A DNA stretch of 36,744 bases from Actinomycetes bacterium. Its GTDB lineage: Bacteria; Actinomycetota; Thermoleophilia; Solirubrobacterales; Solirubrobacteraceae. A program made the position numbers and the translations under genes. The stretch covers positions 1-36,744 of the forward strand of contig JAJZWB010000023.1 of NCBI GenBank assembly GCA_021846845.1, given 5' to 3'. Positions within the stretch are counted from its first letter, which is position 1; each line of letters opens with the position of its first letter. The notes beneath the pieces are model-generated. The model was not told the origin of the DNA, searched no databases, and saw nothing but the letters and a program-made list of their open reading frames with translations. This document shows, in pieces, positions 15,555 to 23,810 of this stretch.

Positions 15555-16630
15555 GCATCGCCACCAGGCCGCGTGTGGTCGTCGCCGACGACAGCGCACT
15601 GATGCGTCGGATCGTCTCCAACCTACTGACGCGCGGAGGGGTCGAGGTCGTCGGCACCGCGAAGGACGGCGACGAGGCGCTCGCCGTCTGCGACCGTGAG
15701 CGGCCCGACGCGATGACGCTCGACCTCGCGATGCCGGGGATGGGCGGCATCGAGGTCCTGCGGACCCTGCGTGGCCGTGGCGCCGACCTGCCCGTCGTGG
15801 TCGTCTCGGCGTTCTCGCCGTCCCAGGGCGCGCGCGCCGTCGACGCGCTCGCCGAGGGCGCGTTCGAGCTGGTGCCCAAGCCGACGGGCAGCGGCGACGT
15901 GAGCGCCTTCGAGCAGAACCTGCTCGGCAAGATCCAGCTCGCCGTCCGGAACGGGCGGCCGTCACGCGCCTCGACACGGGTGTCGGCCGGCGTCAGGGGT
16001 GCCGTTGGCGCCGTTCAGGGTGCCGGGGGCGCCAACGGCCGCGCGGGCGCGCGGCCGGCGAGACGCGGGGTCTCCCGCGCCCTGCTGATCGCAACCTCGA
16101 CCGGAGGACCGCGCGCCCTGGCCACCGTCGTACCGGGGCTGCCTTCGCCGCTTGGCCTCGGCACGATGATCGTGCAGCACATGCCGGCCGGATTCACCGC
16201 CTCGCTGGCGGCGCGCCTGGACCGCGCGAGCGCCCTGAACGTGCGCGAGGCGCGGGGAGGCGAGAGCTGGGACCCGACAGTCGCCCTGGTCGCGCCCGGC
16301 GGCCGCCACCTTCGACTCGGTCCCGGGGGCGGCGCGATGCTCTCCGATGAGGACGCGATCGGCGGCCTTCGTCCTCGAGCCGACCTGCTGATCGAGGATG
16401 CGGCCGCCAAGTGGGGCGACCGCCTGACGCTGGTCGTCCTGACCGGAATGGGCAACGACGGGCTGCTCGGGGCGCGTGAGGTCAAGCGCCGCGGCGGGCG
16501 TGTCCTCGTCGAGGCCGAGCAGACCTGCACGGTTTACGGGATGCCGCGCGCGGTCGCGGAGGCGGGACTCGCCGACGAGGTCGTGCCGATCGGCGAGATG
16601 GCGGGCGCGATCGCTGCGGAGGTGGCGTGA
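15551..16630 (+). CDS. cheB: Chemotaxis response regulator / methylesterase CheB
   Basis: CheB removes methyl groups from receptor glutamates after phosphorylation by CheA. The 359 residues have an N-terminal receiver domain (~8-125) with acidic pair D13/D14, phospho-acceptor D58 (TLDLAMP) and K110 (VPKPTG). A Gly/Ala/Arg-rich linker (~140-175) follows. The methylesterase domain shows the catalytic triad: S183 in ATSTGGP, H211 in QHMPAGF and D303 in GMGNDG. Ending with EQTCTVYGMPRAV is standard. The stop overlaps cheR as GTGA. Confidence 0.96.
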   Translation: MSIATRPRVVVADDSALMRRIVSNLLTRGGVEVVGTAKDGDEALAVCDRERPDAMTLDLAMPGMGGIEVLRTLRGRGADLPVVVVSAFSPSQGARAVDALAEGAFELVPKPTGSGDVSAFEQNLLGKIQLAVRNGRPSRASTRVSAGVRGAVGAVQGAGGANGRAGARPARRGVSRALLIATSTGGPRALATVVPGLPSPLGLGTMIVQHMPAGFTASLAARLDRASALNVREARGGESWDPTVALVAPGGRHLRLGPGGGAMLSDEDAIGGLRPRADLLIEDAAAKWGDRLTLVVLTGMGNDGLLGAREVKRRGGRVLVEAEQTCTVYGMPRAVAEAGLADEVVPIGEMAGAIAAEVA

Positions 16631-17634
16631 TGGGCGCCGTCGTCGACCGTCGCGGCGCCGCGACCCCGACCCGGCCCGGCCCGACGCCTGCGACCGTGTC
16701 TCCCGCCGCTCGCCCGACCCGTCCCGCCCCGACGCCTGCGCCCGCTTCTCCCGCCGCTCGCCCGACCCGGCCCGGCCCGACGCCTGCGCCCGCGTCTCCC
16801 GCCGCTCGCCGGTCCGTGGCGCCGGCGGCCGCGACCGTGTCTCCCGCCCCTCTCCAGTCCACCGGGGACGACTACACGGCGTTCTGCGAGGCGCTTCACC
16901 GGTTGAGCGGGATCGACCTGAGCCAGTACAAGCGGCCTCAGATGGAGCGGCGCCTGCGCGCCTATTTCGCCCGCAAGGGGATCGATCGGCTCACCGACTC
17001 GCTGGAGCTGCTTCGCCGCGACCCGGCCGAGCTCGACGCGCTGCTGGACCGGATGACGATCAACGTCTCGCAGCTGTGGCGTCACCGCGAGCAGTGGGAC
17101 CGTCTGGAGCGAGAGGTGCTGCCCGAGCTCGCCCGCGGCGGCCGCGTGCGCGCGTGGAGCGCCGGCTGCTCATACGGCGCCGAGGCCTTCACGCTCGCGG
17201 CCGTCTGCCTGAAGGCGATCCCCACCGCCGGCGTGCGAATCCTCGGCACCGATATCGATCGCCGGATGATCGAGCGCGCGCGCGAGGGGGTCTTCTCCGA
17301 TCAGGACGCGCGCGGAGTCAGCCCCGCCGAGCTTGAGCGCGGGTTCGAGCGCGTGCCCGAGGGCTGGCGTGCGCGCGACGTGCTGCGGCGGATGACGACC
17401 TTCGAGCACGGCGACCTGCTTCGGATGCGTCCCGCTGCGGCCGCTCACGATCTGATCCTCTGCCGCAACACGGTCATCTACTTCGCCGAGCCGATCCGCG
17501 ACGAGCTCCACGCGCGGCTCGCGCATGCGCTGCGGCCTGGGGGCTACCTGATCGTCGGCGCGACCGAGCGCGTTGCGTCTCCAGCCGATCTCCACCTGGA
17601 GATGGCATACCCATTCATCTACCGGAAAGCATGA
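16627..17634 (+). CDS. cheR: Chemotaxis methyltransferase CheR with repetitive N-terminus
   Basis: CheR methylates receptor glutamates using S-adenosylmethionine. The 335 residues start at GTG 16627 (ATG 16630 also possible). Residues ~13-60 are three tandem 16-residue repeats rich in Pro, Thr, Ala and Arg, absent from ordinary CheR. The all-helical N domain (~80-135, DYTAFCEALHRLSGIDLSQY, MERRLRAYF) and the MTase domain follow. Motifs: MTINVSQLWRH (usually TTNETxFFR), WSAGCSYGAEAFTLA (usually CSTGEEPYSLAM), LGTDIDRRMIERAREG, HDLILCRNTVIYF and LRPGGYLIVGATE. The altered motif I (GAE for GEE) is noteworthy. The stop overlaps cheA as ATGA. Confidence 0.92.
   Translation: MMGAVVDRRGAATPTRPGPTPATVSPAARPTRPAPTPAPASPAARPTRPGPTPAPASPAARRSVAPAAATVSPAPLQSTGDDYTAFCEALHRLSGIDLSQYKRPQMERRLRAYFARKGIDRLTDSLELLRRDPAELDALLDRMTINVSQLWRHREQWDRLEREVLPELARGGRVRAWSAGCSYGAEAFTLAAVCLKAIPTAGVRILGTDIDRRMIERAREGVFSDQDARGVSPAELERGFERVPEGWRARDVLRRMTTFEHGDLLRMRPAAAAHDLILCRNTVIYFAEPIRDELHARLAHALRPGGYLIVGATERVASPADLHLEMAYPFIYRKA
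16663..16806 (+). repeat. 48-bp coding tandem repeat (3 copies) in cheR
   Basis: Three head-to-tail 48-bp units encode three 16-residue repeats of the type RPTRPxPTPAPxSPAA at the N-terminus of CheR. The unit is a multiple of three, so copy number can change without frameshift. Confidence 0.85.
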
Positions 17635-19904
17635 TGGACACCTCCGAATACATGCCCATGTTCCTGGCCGAGGCGCAGGAGCACCTGCAGGAGCTCAACC
17701 TCGCGATCGTGCGGTTGGAGGAGAACCCCCATGATCGCGACACGGTCGATGAGATCTTCAGGATCGCGCACTCGCTGAAGGGGATGAGCGCGACAATGGG
17801 CTTCGCCCAGATCGCGAAGCTGACGCATGAGATGGAGGACGTGTTCGAGCTTCTGCGCCAGCGCAACGAGGGCCTTCCGCGGGAGGCGATCGACACCGTG
17901 CTGGCCTGCCTGGACGCGCTCGGCGGCGCCTTCGACGCGATCGAGGCCGATGGCGCCGAGTCGCTGGATCCGGCGCCACTGGTGGAGCGGCTTCACGGCC
18001 TGGTTCGCGCTCGCACGGCCGAGCAGGAGCTGGACCGGGCCGGAGGCGTCGCGATGCCCGATCTGGTCGCAGCCTCGCAGGCGGGCGAGCGGGTGCTGCA
18101 CGTGGTCGCGCTGCTCTCCGAGAAGGCCCTGATGCCGGCGGTTCGCGCGCACATGGTGTTCGCGGCCCTCGGGGATCACGGAGAGGTGATCGGCAGCGTT
18201 CCGGCGGTCGAGGAGGTGGAGCAGTTCTCCGGCCAGAGGATCGAGGCTTGGGTCACGACCGACCACGAGGCGGAGGTCGTCGCGAGCGCGGTCGGGGAGG
18301 TCTCCGACGTGAGCGGGGTCGAGGTCGGCGAGGTCGCGGCCCCGCGCGCGGTGCCCGACCCCGAGCCCGCGGATCCCGGGAGCCGCGCGGAAGCCCAGCG
18401 GGTCGCCACGCTGCCCGCGGACGCCGGCGCCGCCGCCGCGGATGCGGCTGGGGTCGCCGAGGACGGCGCGGCCGCGCTGCCGGGAGCGGCCTCGGCGAGC
18501 GCGCACGACGCGGCCGGACCGGGCGTCCCCACGGCTCCGGCAGCCCCAGCCGAGGTCTCCTCGCCTGCCGCGGCCGTGGGGGACACGCCCGCGGGTGCCG
18601 TGCACGCCGAGCACTGCGAAGTGGCTCCGGCCGAGCACGACGCTGCGGCGTCCGCGCCGAAGGCGGCCGCCAAGGCGGCCTCGGCCGCCCGCACCGTGCG
18701 GGTCGACGCCGAGCGGCTCGACGCGCTGATGCACTCGATGGGCGAGCTGGTGATCCACCGCACAGCCGTCGAGGCGCTCGTCGCGAACCTCGAGGTTCCC
18801 GGGCTTCAGCAGGCGATGCAGGAGCTCACCCGCAGCTCGCAGGCGCTGCAGTCGATGGTCATGCAGGTTCGGATGATCCCGGTCGACGTCGTCTTCCTGC
18901 GCTTCCCGCGGCTGGTCCGCGATCTCTCCTCCAAGCTCGGCAAGGAGGTCCACCTGAAGCTCGTGGGGTCCGAGACCGAGCTTGACCGGACGGTCGTGGA
19001 CGCGCTCGGCGACCCGCTGGTCCACCTGGTCAGAAACTCGCTGGATCACGGCCTCGAGCCCGTCGCGGAGCGGCTCGCGGGTGGCAAGCCGGAGGCCGGG
19101 ACGCTGGAGATAGCGGCCCGTCATGCGGGCGGAAGCGTGGTGATCGAGGTTCGCGACGACGGCCGCGGCATCGACCCCGAGGTCGTCGCGCGCAAGGCGC
19201 TGGAGCGCGGCCTGATCGATGCCCAGGCCGCCGCGGAGATAACGATGAAGTCGGCCGTCGAGCTGCTGTTCGCGCCCGGCTTCTCGACCGCCGACACCAC
19301 CAGCGACATCTCCGGCCGCGGGGTCGGCATGGACGCGGTCCGCACCAAGATCCGCGAGCTGGGCGGCGAGGTCGTGCTCGAGTCCGTCAAGGGAAAGGGG
19401 ACGACCGCGCAGATCCGCCTGCCCCTTACGCTCGCGATCGTCTCGGCGCTCCACGTCGACGTCGCGGACGGCCCCTACGCGGTGCCGCTGGACAGGATCG
19501 AGCGCACCCTGCGCCTCTCCGAGCAGACGGTCCGCTCGGTCGCGGGTCGCCGGATGCTTGTGCTCGACGACGGCGTCCTGCAGCTGCTGGAGGGAGCGAC
19601 CGTCTTCGGGCGTCCGCACGTGCGCGAGCACGAGTTCGTCGTGATCGTGCGCTCGAAGGATCAGCGTCTCGCGCTCGCGGTCGACGACCTGATCGGCCAG
19701 CGTGAGCTGGTCACCCGTCCGCTTCCGCCGGTCGTCTCCAGCGGAGAGCCGGTCTCCGGCGGAGCGGCGCTGTCGGACGGCAGGATCGCCCTGATCGTCG
19801 ACTGCGACGCGCTCGCCGGGCTGACCCGCGGCACCATGCGCCGCGACGCGGGGGCGAGGACGAGCGGCGACAGCGATGCCGTGGAGCTGGCAGCGGCGGC
19901 ATGA
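17631..19904 (+). CDS. cheA: Chemotaxis histidine kinase CheA
   Basis: CheA autophosphorylates in receptor arrays and passes phosphate to CheY and CheB. The 757 residues show, in order: P1 Hpt domain with H47 in RIAHSLKGMSATMGF; a P2-like region (~155-235); a long Ala/Pro-rich linker (~240-345); P3 dimerisation helices (VDAERLDALMHSMGELVIHR); P4 ATPase with the N-box HLVRNSLDHGLEP (N469), DDGRGIDP and GRGVGMDAV; and a C-terminal P5 CheW-like domain (LPLTLAIVSALHVDVADGPY onward). It overlaps cheR and cheC by 4 bases each (ATGA). All domains appear intact. Confidence 0.96.
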   Translation: MMDTSEYMPMFLAEAQEHLQELNLAIVRLEENPHDRDTVDEIFRIAHSLKGMSATMGFAQIAKLTHEMEDVFELLRQRNEGLPREAIDTVLACLDALGGAFDAIEADGAESLDPAPLVERLHGLVRARTAEQELDRAGGVAMPDLVAASQAGERVLHVVALLSEKALMPAVRAHMVFAALGDHGEVIGSVPAVEEVEQFSGQRIEAWVTTDHEAEVVASAVGEVSDVSGVEVGEVAAPRAVPDPEPADPGSRAEAQRVATLPADAGAAAADAAGVAEDGAAALPGAASASAHDAAGPGVPTAPAAPAEVSSPAAAVGDTPAGAVHAEHCEVAPAEHDAAASAPKAAAKAASAARTVRVDAERLDALMHSMGELVIHRTAVEALVANLEVPGLQQAMQELTRSSQALQSMVMQVRMIPVDVVFLRFPRLVRDLSSKLGKEVHLKLVGSETELDRTVVDALGDPLVHLVRNSLDHGLEPVAERLAGGKPEAGTLEIAARHAGGSVVIEVRDDGRGIDPEVVARKALERGLIDAQAAAEITMKSAVELLFAPGFSTADTTSDISGRGVGMDAVRTKIRELGGEVVLESVKGKGTTAQIRLPLTLAIVSALHVDVADGPYAVPLDRIERTLRLSEQTVRSVAGRRMLVLDDGVLQLLEGATVFGRPHVREHEFVVIVRSKDQRLALAVDDLIGQRELVTRPLPPVVSSGEPVSGGAALSDGRIALIVDCDALAGLTRGTMRRDAGARTSGDSDAVELAAAA

Positions 19905-20533
19905 CCACAACCTCGAACACTGGAGAGAACGTGAACCAGTCCCTGTCCGACATCCAGTTGGACGCGCTTCGAGAGCTGGCGAACATAGCTTCCGGCACCG
20001 CCGCGACGGCCCTGTCGCAGATGCTCGGTCGCGAGGTCGAGATCAGCGTTCCCAAGGCCCTCGCGCTTCCTCCCGCCGATGCGGTGGACGCCTGCGGCGA
20101 CGCCGAGGCGCACGTGGCCGGAGTCGCGGTCCCGCTGCAGGGCGACATCAGCGGCCTGGTCCTGCTGCTGATCCCGTTCGAGCACGCCGAGGCACTGTGC
20201 GCGCTGCTGGGCGTCGAGCCGCACACGGAGGTCGGCGACTCGGCGCTGCGCGAGATCGGGAACATCCTCGCGACCTCCTACCTGATGGGTCTCGGCGCGA
20301 TGACCGGGCTCGATCTGGAGCCCTCGCCGCCGGAGCTGCACGCCGACATGCTCGGCGCGATCGTCTCGACGCTGCTGGTCTCGGTCTCGGGGGCGCACGA
20401 GCTCGCGCTCGTGCTCGACTCCGAGCTCGACGTGTCCGGGGAGCCGTGCTCCATCTCCTTCCTGCTGCTGCCGACCTCCGGCCAGATCTCCGATCTGCTG
20501 GCGCCGCTTGGTCTCGCCGAACCGGCGGTCTGA
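19901..20533 (+). CDS. cheC: CheY-P phosphatase CheC
   Basis: CheC dephosphorylates CheY-P and is stimulated by CheD. The 210 residues contain both active-site motifs of the form D/S-x3-E-x2-N: D21-E25-N28 in LDALRELANI and S114-E118-N121 in DSALREIGNIL. Length fits CheC. ATG 19901 overlaps the cheA stop, but GTG 19931 has a better ribosome binding site (GGAGAG) and may be the real start, 10 residues in. cheD follows after 3 bases, consistent with the CheC-CheD partnership known from Bacillus and Thermotoga. Confidence 0.93.
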   Translation: MTTTSNTGENVNQSLSDIQLDALRELANIASGTAATALSQMLGREVEISVPKALALPPADAVDACGDAEAHVAGVAVPLQGDISGLVLLLIPFEHAEALCALLGVEPHTEVGDSALREIGNILATSYLMGLGAMTGLDLEPSPPELHADMLGAIVSTLLVSVSGAHELALVLDSELDVSGEPCSISFLLLPTSGQISDLLAPLGLAEPAV

Positions 20534-20536
20534 GCG

Positions 20537-21172
20537 ATGTCCGGGGTGAGGATGGGAGAGATCGCCCTCGCCACCGTGGGCACGGAGCTGGTGGCCCTCG
20601 GGCTCGGGTCCTGCATCGGGCTGGCGATCGTCGACTGGTCCGCGGGCGTGGCCGGGCTGGCTCACGTGGTGCTGCCGGAGTCCGGGGGGCGCAGCGACGA
20701 GCCCGGGAAGTTCGCCGACACCGCCGTCCCCGAGCTGCTTCGGCTGCTCGCTCGCGCCGGGGCACGGCGCCTGGAGGCGGCGATGGCCGGCGGCGCGCGG
20801 ATGTTCCAGACCAGCGGCGGCCTTGACATCGGGGCACGCAACGAGCAGGCGGTCCGCGCCGCGCTGAGCGCCGAGCGGATCACCGTGCGCGCCGCGCAGA
20901 CCGGCGGCGGTCAGGGCCGCACGATCAGGGTCTCGCTCGCCGACGGCCTCGTGACGGTGCGGGTCGCCGGAGAGCAGCCCGTGAAGCTGATCGAGTCGGG
21001 CGCGCGCGCCGGCTCGTCGCCTGGAGCCTCCGCGTCCTCGCGCGGAGGGCGTCCGGCGGCGACGGCGCGCGGTGGCGGTCAGCCTCAGCCTCCGGGCGTG
21101 CGCGCTCAGGCGGGCCTGCGGGCAGGTCTCGGCTCGCCTGAGGCGGTCGCGATCACAGGGGGGCTGCGGTGA
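20537..21172 (+). CDS. cheD: Chemoreceptor glutamine deamidase CheD
   Basis: CheD deamidates receptor glutamines and is sequestered by CheC. The 211 residues carry the catalytic Cys26 in LGLGSCIGLAIVD and His43 in LAHVVLPES, then KFADTAVPELL, MAGGARMF and DIGARNEQAVRAAL, all typical for CheD. The fold ends near residue ~158. The remaining ~50 residues are Gly/Ala/Pro/Arg-rich, an unusual tail. The stop overlaps fliM as GTGA. Confidence 0.93.
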   Translation: MSGVRMGEIALATVGTELVALGLGSCIGLAIVDWSAGVAGLAHVVLPESGGRSDEPGKFADTAVPELLRLLARAGARRLEAAMAGGARMFQTSGGLDIGARNEQAVRAALSAERITVRAAQTGGGQGRTIRVSLADGLVTVRVAGEQPVKLIESGARAGSSPGASASSRGGRPAATARGGGQPQPPGVRAQAGLRAGLGSPEAVAITGGLR

Positions 21173-22143
21173 GCGAGATCCTGACTCCGGAGCAGATCGC
21201 GGCTCTGGTCGAGGCAGCCAAGCACGGCGAGCTGCCCGACCCCGGGACCGAGCAGCGGACGGTGCGCCGCAGCCACCGGATGAGGACCGTCGACTTCAGC
21301 CGTCCAACGAAGTTCTCCGCCGAGCAGCAGCGGCGGATCTCGCGCGCCACCGAGACCTTCTGCCTGACCGCCGGCACGCGTCTCTCCTCCGAGCTGCGCT
21401 GGCCGGTCGAGTTCGAGCTGCTCAACACGGTCCAGCTGACCTGGTCGGCGGCCCAGGCCCAGCTGGCGTCCAACTCGCTCTCGGCCCTGGTGGAGGTCTC
21501 GCCGCTCAACACCAGGATGCTGCTCTGCGCGGAGCGGTCGTTCGTGCTCTCGTGCATCGAGGCGCTGCTCGGCGGCTCGCCTGAGCGCCCGCCGCGGGAG
21601 CGGCGACTGAGCGAGATCGACTGGAGCCTGACCAACCGCCTGTTCGAGACGCTCGCGCACCAGCTGTCCCTGGTCTGGCACGAGCTTGCCGGCGTCACGC
21701 TGGGCGTCGTAGAGATCGGCGATCACGACTCCAGCCAGGTCGCGTCGGTCTCCGAGCCGACGTTCACGCTGCTGATCGAGTGCCGGATGGCCAAGCAGTC
21801 GTTCGCGCTGGCGATGCTGATCCCATGGGTCGCGGTCGCGCCCATCGAGCGCAAGATCTCGGGCCGGGAGTCCAAGGGCGAGCGTGACCCCCGCGCGGGA
21901 GAGCCGATCCAGCGCGCGATGTCCGCGGTGCCGGTCGTGATGCGGGCCGAGGTCGCGGCGACCGAGCTCGACGTGCGCGACATCCTCGCGCTCGCGCCCG
22001 GCAGCGTGATCGAGTTCGGCGCCCGTGCGAAGGACGGGGTGACGCTGTTCGCGGAGAACGTGGAGCTGGCGCGCGCTCAGCCCGGAGCCAACGGCCCCCG
22101 GCGCGCGGTGCAGGTGTGCGGCTCGCACGGAGATGATCTGTGA
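21169..22143 (+). CDS. fliM: Flagellar motor switch protein FliM
   Basis: FliM binds CheY-P and forms the wall of the C ring. The 324 residues begin with ILTPEQIAALV, equivalent to the LSQxEIDALL helix that captures CheY-P. The middle CheC-like domain includes VDFSRPTKFSAEQQRRISRA, and the usual GGxG region reads LLGGSPERPPRERRLSEID. The C-terminal SpoA domain (~245-310) has VPVVMRAEVAATELDVRDIL and LAPGSVIEF. Start and end overlap cheD and fliY as GTGA. Being downstream of cheD and before fliY-cheY is the Gram-positive arrangement. Confidence 0.94.
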   Translation: MSEILTPEQIAALVEAAKHGELPDPGTEQRTVRRSHRMRTVDFSRPTKFSAEQQRRISRATETFCLTAGTRLSSELRWPVEFELLNTVQLTWSAAQAQLASNSLSALVEVSPLNTRMLLCAERSFVLSCIEALLGGSPERPPRERRLSEIDWSLTNRLFETLAHQLSLVWHELAGVTLGVVEIGDHDSSQVASVSEPTFTLLIECRMAKQSFALAMLIPWVAVAPIERKISGRESKGERDPRAGEPIQRAMSAVPVVMRAEVAATELDVRDILALAPGSVIEFGARAKDGVTLFAENVELARAQPGANGPRRAVQVCGSHGDDL

Positions 22144-23084
22144 GCGGTGACCCCGGTCAGCGGGACGCGCTGATGCGCCTCGGCGCCGCGAGCGCGGAGG
22201 CCGTCGCGCAGGTTCTTGACATGTTCGCCCCGGGCGCCGTGGAGCGTGGCGAGGTGTCCGTGCTGGCCGAGGGGGCGCCGCCGTTCGCCGGGGTGACCGC
22301 CGGCTCGGTCGCGGCCAGCGTCTCCTATGTCGAGGGCGTCACCGGCGCGAACGTGTTCGTGCTGCCAGCCGTCGCCGTGCGCAAGCTCGCGCAGGGGATG
22401 GGCATGCCCGCGCCCGAGGACGGGCCCGACGCGGAGCTCTCCGAACTGGAGATGTCCGCGGTCGGCGAGGCGGCCAACCAGATGATGGCCGCCGCGGCGA
22501 GCGCCATCGGCGTCGTGATGGGGCAGGAGATCGAGATCTCGGTTCCGGACATCCGCGTGCTCTCGGACCCATCCTCGGCCGCCGAGATCTACGGGACCTC
22601 GCCCTACGCCACATCGACCACCTTCCTGATCGGCGGAGAGTCCTGCCGCCTGATCTGCCTCGTACCCAGCGCGTTCCTGGTCAGGATGGCGCGTGCGCTG
22701 GACGAGCTCTCGGCCGAGCGCGCGGCTGACGAGGGCGCTCAGCTCGACGAGGGCCAGACCGATGCTCGGGCGATGGCGATCGCCGAGGCGCTCGGCGAGA
22801 TCAAGCTGCGGGTGTGGGCCGAGCTCGGTCGCACCGAGCTGGCGCTGGGCAGCGCGCTCGGGCTTCCGGTCGGGTCCGTCGTCGAGCTGGACCGCGCGGC
22901 CGAGGCGCCGGTCGATCTGTTCGTCAACGGTGTCCGCTTCGCTCAAGGTCGCGTGCTGGTCACCGATGACGGTGAGTGGGCGTTCGAGTGCGAAGCGATC
23001 GGACGCCAGGACCCCGCCCGACTCTCTCCGCCGTTCCAAGCCTCGTCCCAACCGTCAATCGAGCAAGAAGGAGCAGCCATCTGA
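22140..23084 (+). CDS. fliY: Flagellar motor switch phosphatase FliY (CheC-like + SpoA)
   Basis: FliY replaces FliN in many Gram-positive C rings and dephosphorylates CheY-P at the switch. The 314 residues hold a CheC-like domain (~8-200) and a C-terminal SpoA domain (~218-285; IKLRVWAELGRTELALGSAL, VVELDRAAEAPVDLFVNG). The central phosphatase motif S-x3-E-x2-N is kept in MSAVGEAANQMM. The N-terminal counterpart reads DALMRLGA, lacking the Glu and Asn, so only one site seems active. The GTG start overlaps fliM, and the TGA overlaps the cheY ATG as TGATG. Confidence 0.88.
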   Translation: MSGDPGQRDALMRLGAASAEAVAQVLDMFAPGAVERGEVSVLAEGAPPFAGVTAGSVAASVSYVEGVTGANVFVLPAVAVRKLAQGMGMPAPEDGPDAELSELEMSAVGEAANQMMAAAASAIGVVMGQEIEISVPDIRVLSDPSSAAEIYGTSPYATSTTFLIGGESCRLICLVPSAFLVRMARALDELSAERAADEGAQLDEGQTDARAMAIAEALGEIKLRVWAELGRTELALGSALGLPVGSVVELDRAAEAPVDLFVNGVRFAQGRVLVTDDGEWAFECEAIGRQDPARLSPPFQASSQPSIEQEGAAI

Positions 23085-23443
23085 TGGCCCGTGTACTCGT
23101 AGTCGACGACGCCGCTTTCATGCGCAAGGTCGTGAGCGACGCTCTCGCCTCCGGCGGCCATGATGTGATCGGCGAGGCAGGCAACGGCGTGGAAGCCGTC
23201 GATCGTTTCCGCGAGCTCAAGCCTGAGCTGACGATGCTGGACATCACGATGCCTGAGAAGACGGGGCTCGAGGCGCTGGCGGAGATCATGTCGATCGACC
23301 CGTCCGCTCGCGTGCTGATGTGCTCCGCGCTCGGCCAGGAGTCGAAGGTGATCGAGTCGATCAAGCTCGGAGCCAAGGACTTCGTCGTCAAGCCCTTCCA
23401 GCCGGAGCGCCTGCTGGAAGCCGTCGGCAAGGCGCTCTCGTAG
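23084..23443 (+). CDS. cheY: Chemotaxis response regulator CheY
   Basis: A single receiver domain that carries the signal from CheA to FliM. The 119 residues have the acidic pair D8/D9, phospho-acceptor D53 (MLDITMP), the Ser81 position (VLMCSALGQ) and K103 (VVKPFQP). Start ATG 23084 overlaps the fliY stop, and AAGGAG lies at 23067-23073. It is the last gene of the chemotaxis block; a gene-free spacer of ~390 bases follows. Confidence 0.96.
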   Translation: MARVLVVDDAAFMRKVVSDALASGGHDVIGEAGNGVEAVDRFRELKPELTMLDITMPEKTGLEALAEIMSIDPSARVLMCSALGQESKVIESIKLGAKDFVVKPFQPERLLEAVGKALS

Positions 23444-23779
23444 CGCGAGGCGGCCGCCCGCGCAGGGGGCGCCCCCCGCGGGCGCCCGCTGGTTGCGGCT
23501 GCGCGGCCGTCGGGTGGCCGTCCGGGGTGTGCCGCAGTGCCGCCGCGGTCGTGCGCCGCCACGCCGCGGTCGTGCCGGGCATGAGCCGTCCTGCCGCGGG
23601 CGTGCCGCCGTCCTGCCGCGGGCGTGCCGCCGTCCTGCCGCGGGCGTGCCGCCGTCCTGCCGCGGGCGTGCCGCCGTCCTGCCGGCGCCGCCGTGCCGCC
23701 GTCCAGTCGCCGCTCCGCCCCCGGCTCGGGCGACCGCCGGCCTGGCCTGCGTATGGACGCCGTCACTCAAACATTCGGC
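23444..23779. other. Gene-free spacer between cheY and the fliO promoter
   Basis: This stretch holds GC-rich palindromes just after cheY (for example GCGGGCGCCCGC near 23476), then the 22-bp tandem repeat. Open frames run through it on both strands, but their products are monotonous Arg/Pro/Gly/Ala strings caused by the repeats. I see no supported gene. The palindromes might help end cheY transcription, but there is no T-tract. Confidence 0.6.
23585..23672. repeat. Tandem repeat, 22-bp unit x 4 (plus a degenerate copy)
   Basis: Four perfect copies of a 22-bp unit starting GCCGTCCTGCCGCGG, followed by a partial, diverged copy up to about 23697. The period equals that of the repeat at 86-173 but the sequence differs. 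Non-coding. Confidence 0.92.
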
Positions 23780-23807
23780 TAAAGCCGCGCCTTCATCCGG
23801 CCGATCA
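23780..23807 (+). promoter_or_regulatory. Sigma-28-type promoter for the fliO-flhF operon
   Basis: TAAAG starts at 23780, and GCCGATCA lies at 23800-23807. TAAA to the -10 box is 16 bases, within the range known for SigD/WhiG promoters. The likely transcription start is ~23813-23815, at the edge of a perfect inverted repeat and at an in-frame GTG. Confidence 0.6.
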
Positions 23808-23810
23808 AGT

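Noticed and set aside
17619-19910. A 763-codon open frame on the minus strand opposite cheA
   Set aside because: It mirrors cheA, which has all domain motifs on the + strand. The minus product is Arg/Gly/His-rich without any motif.
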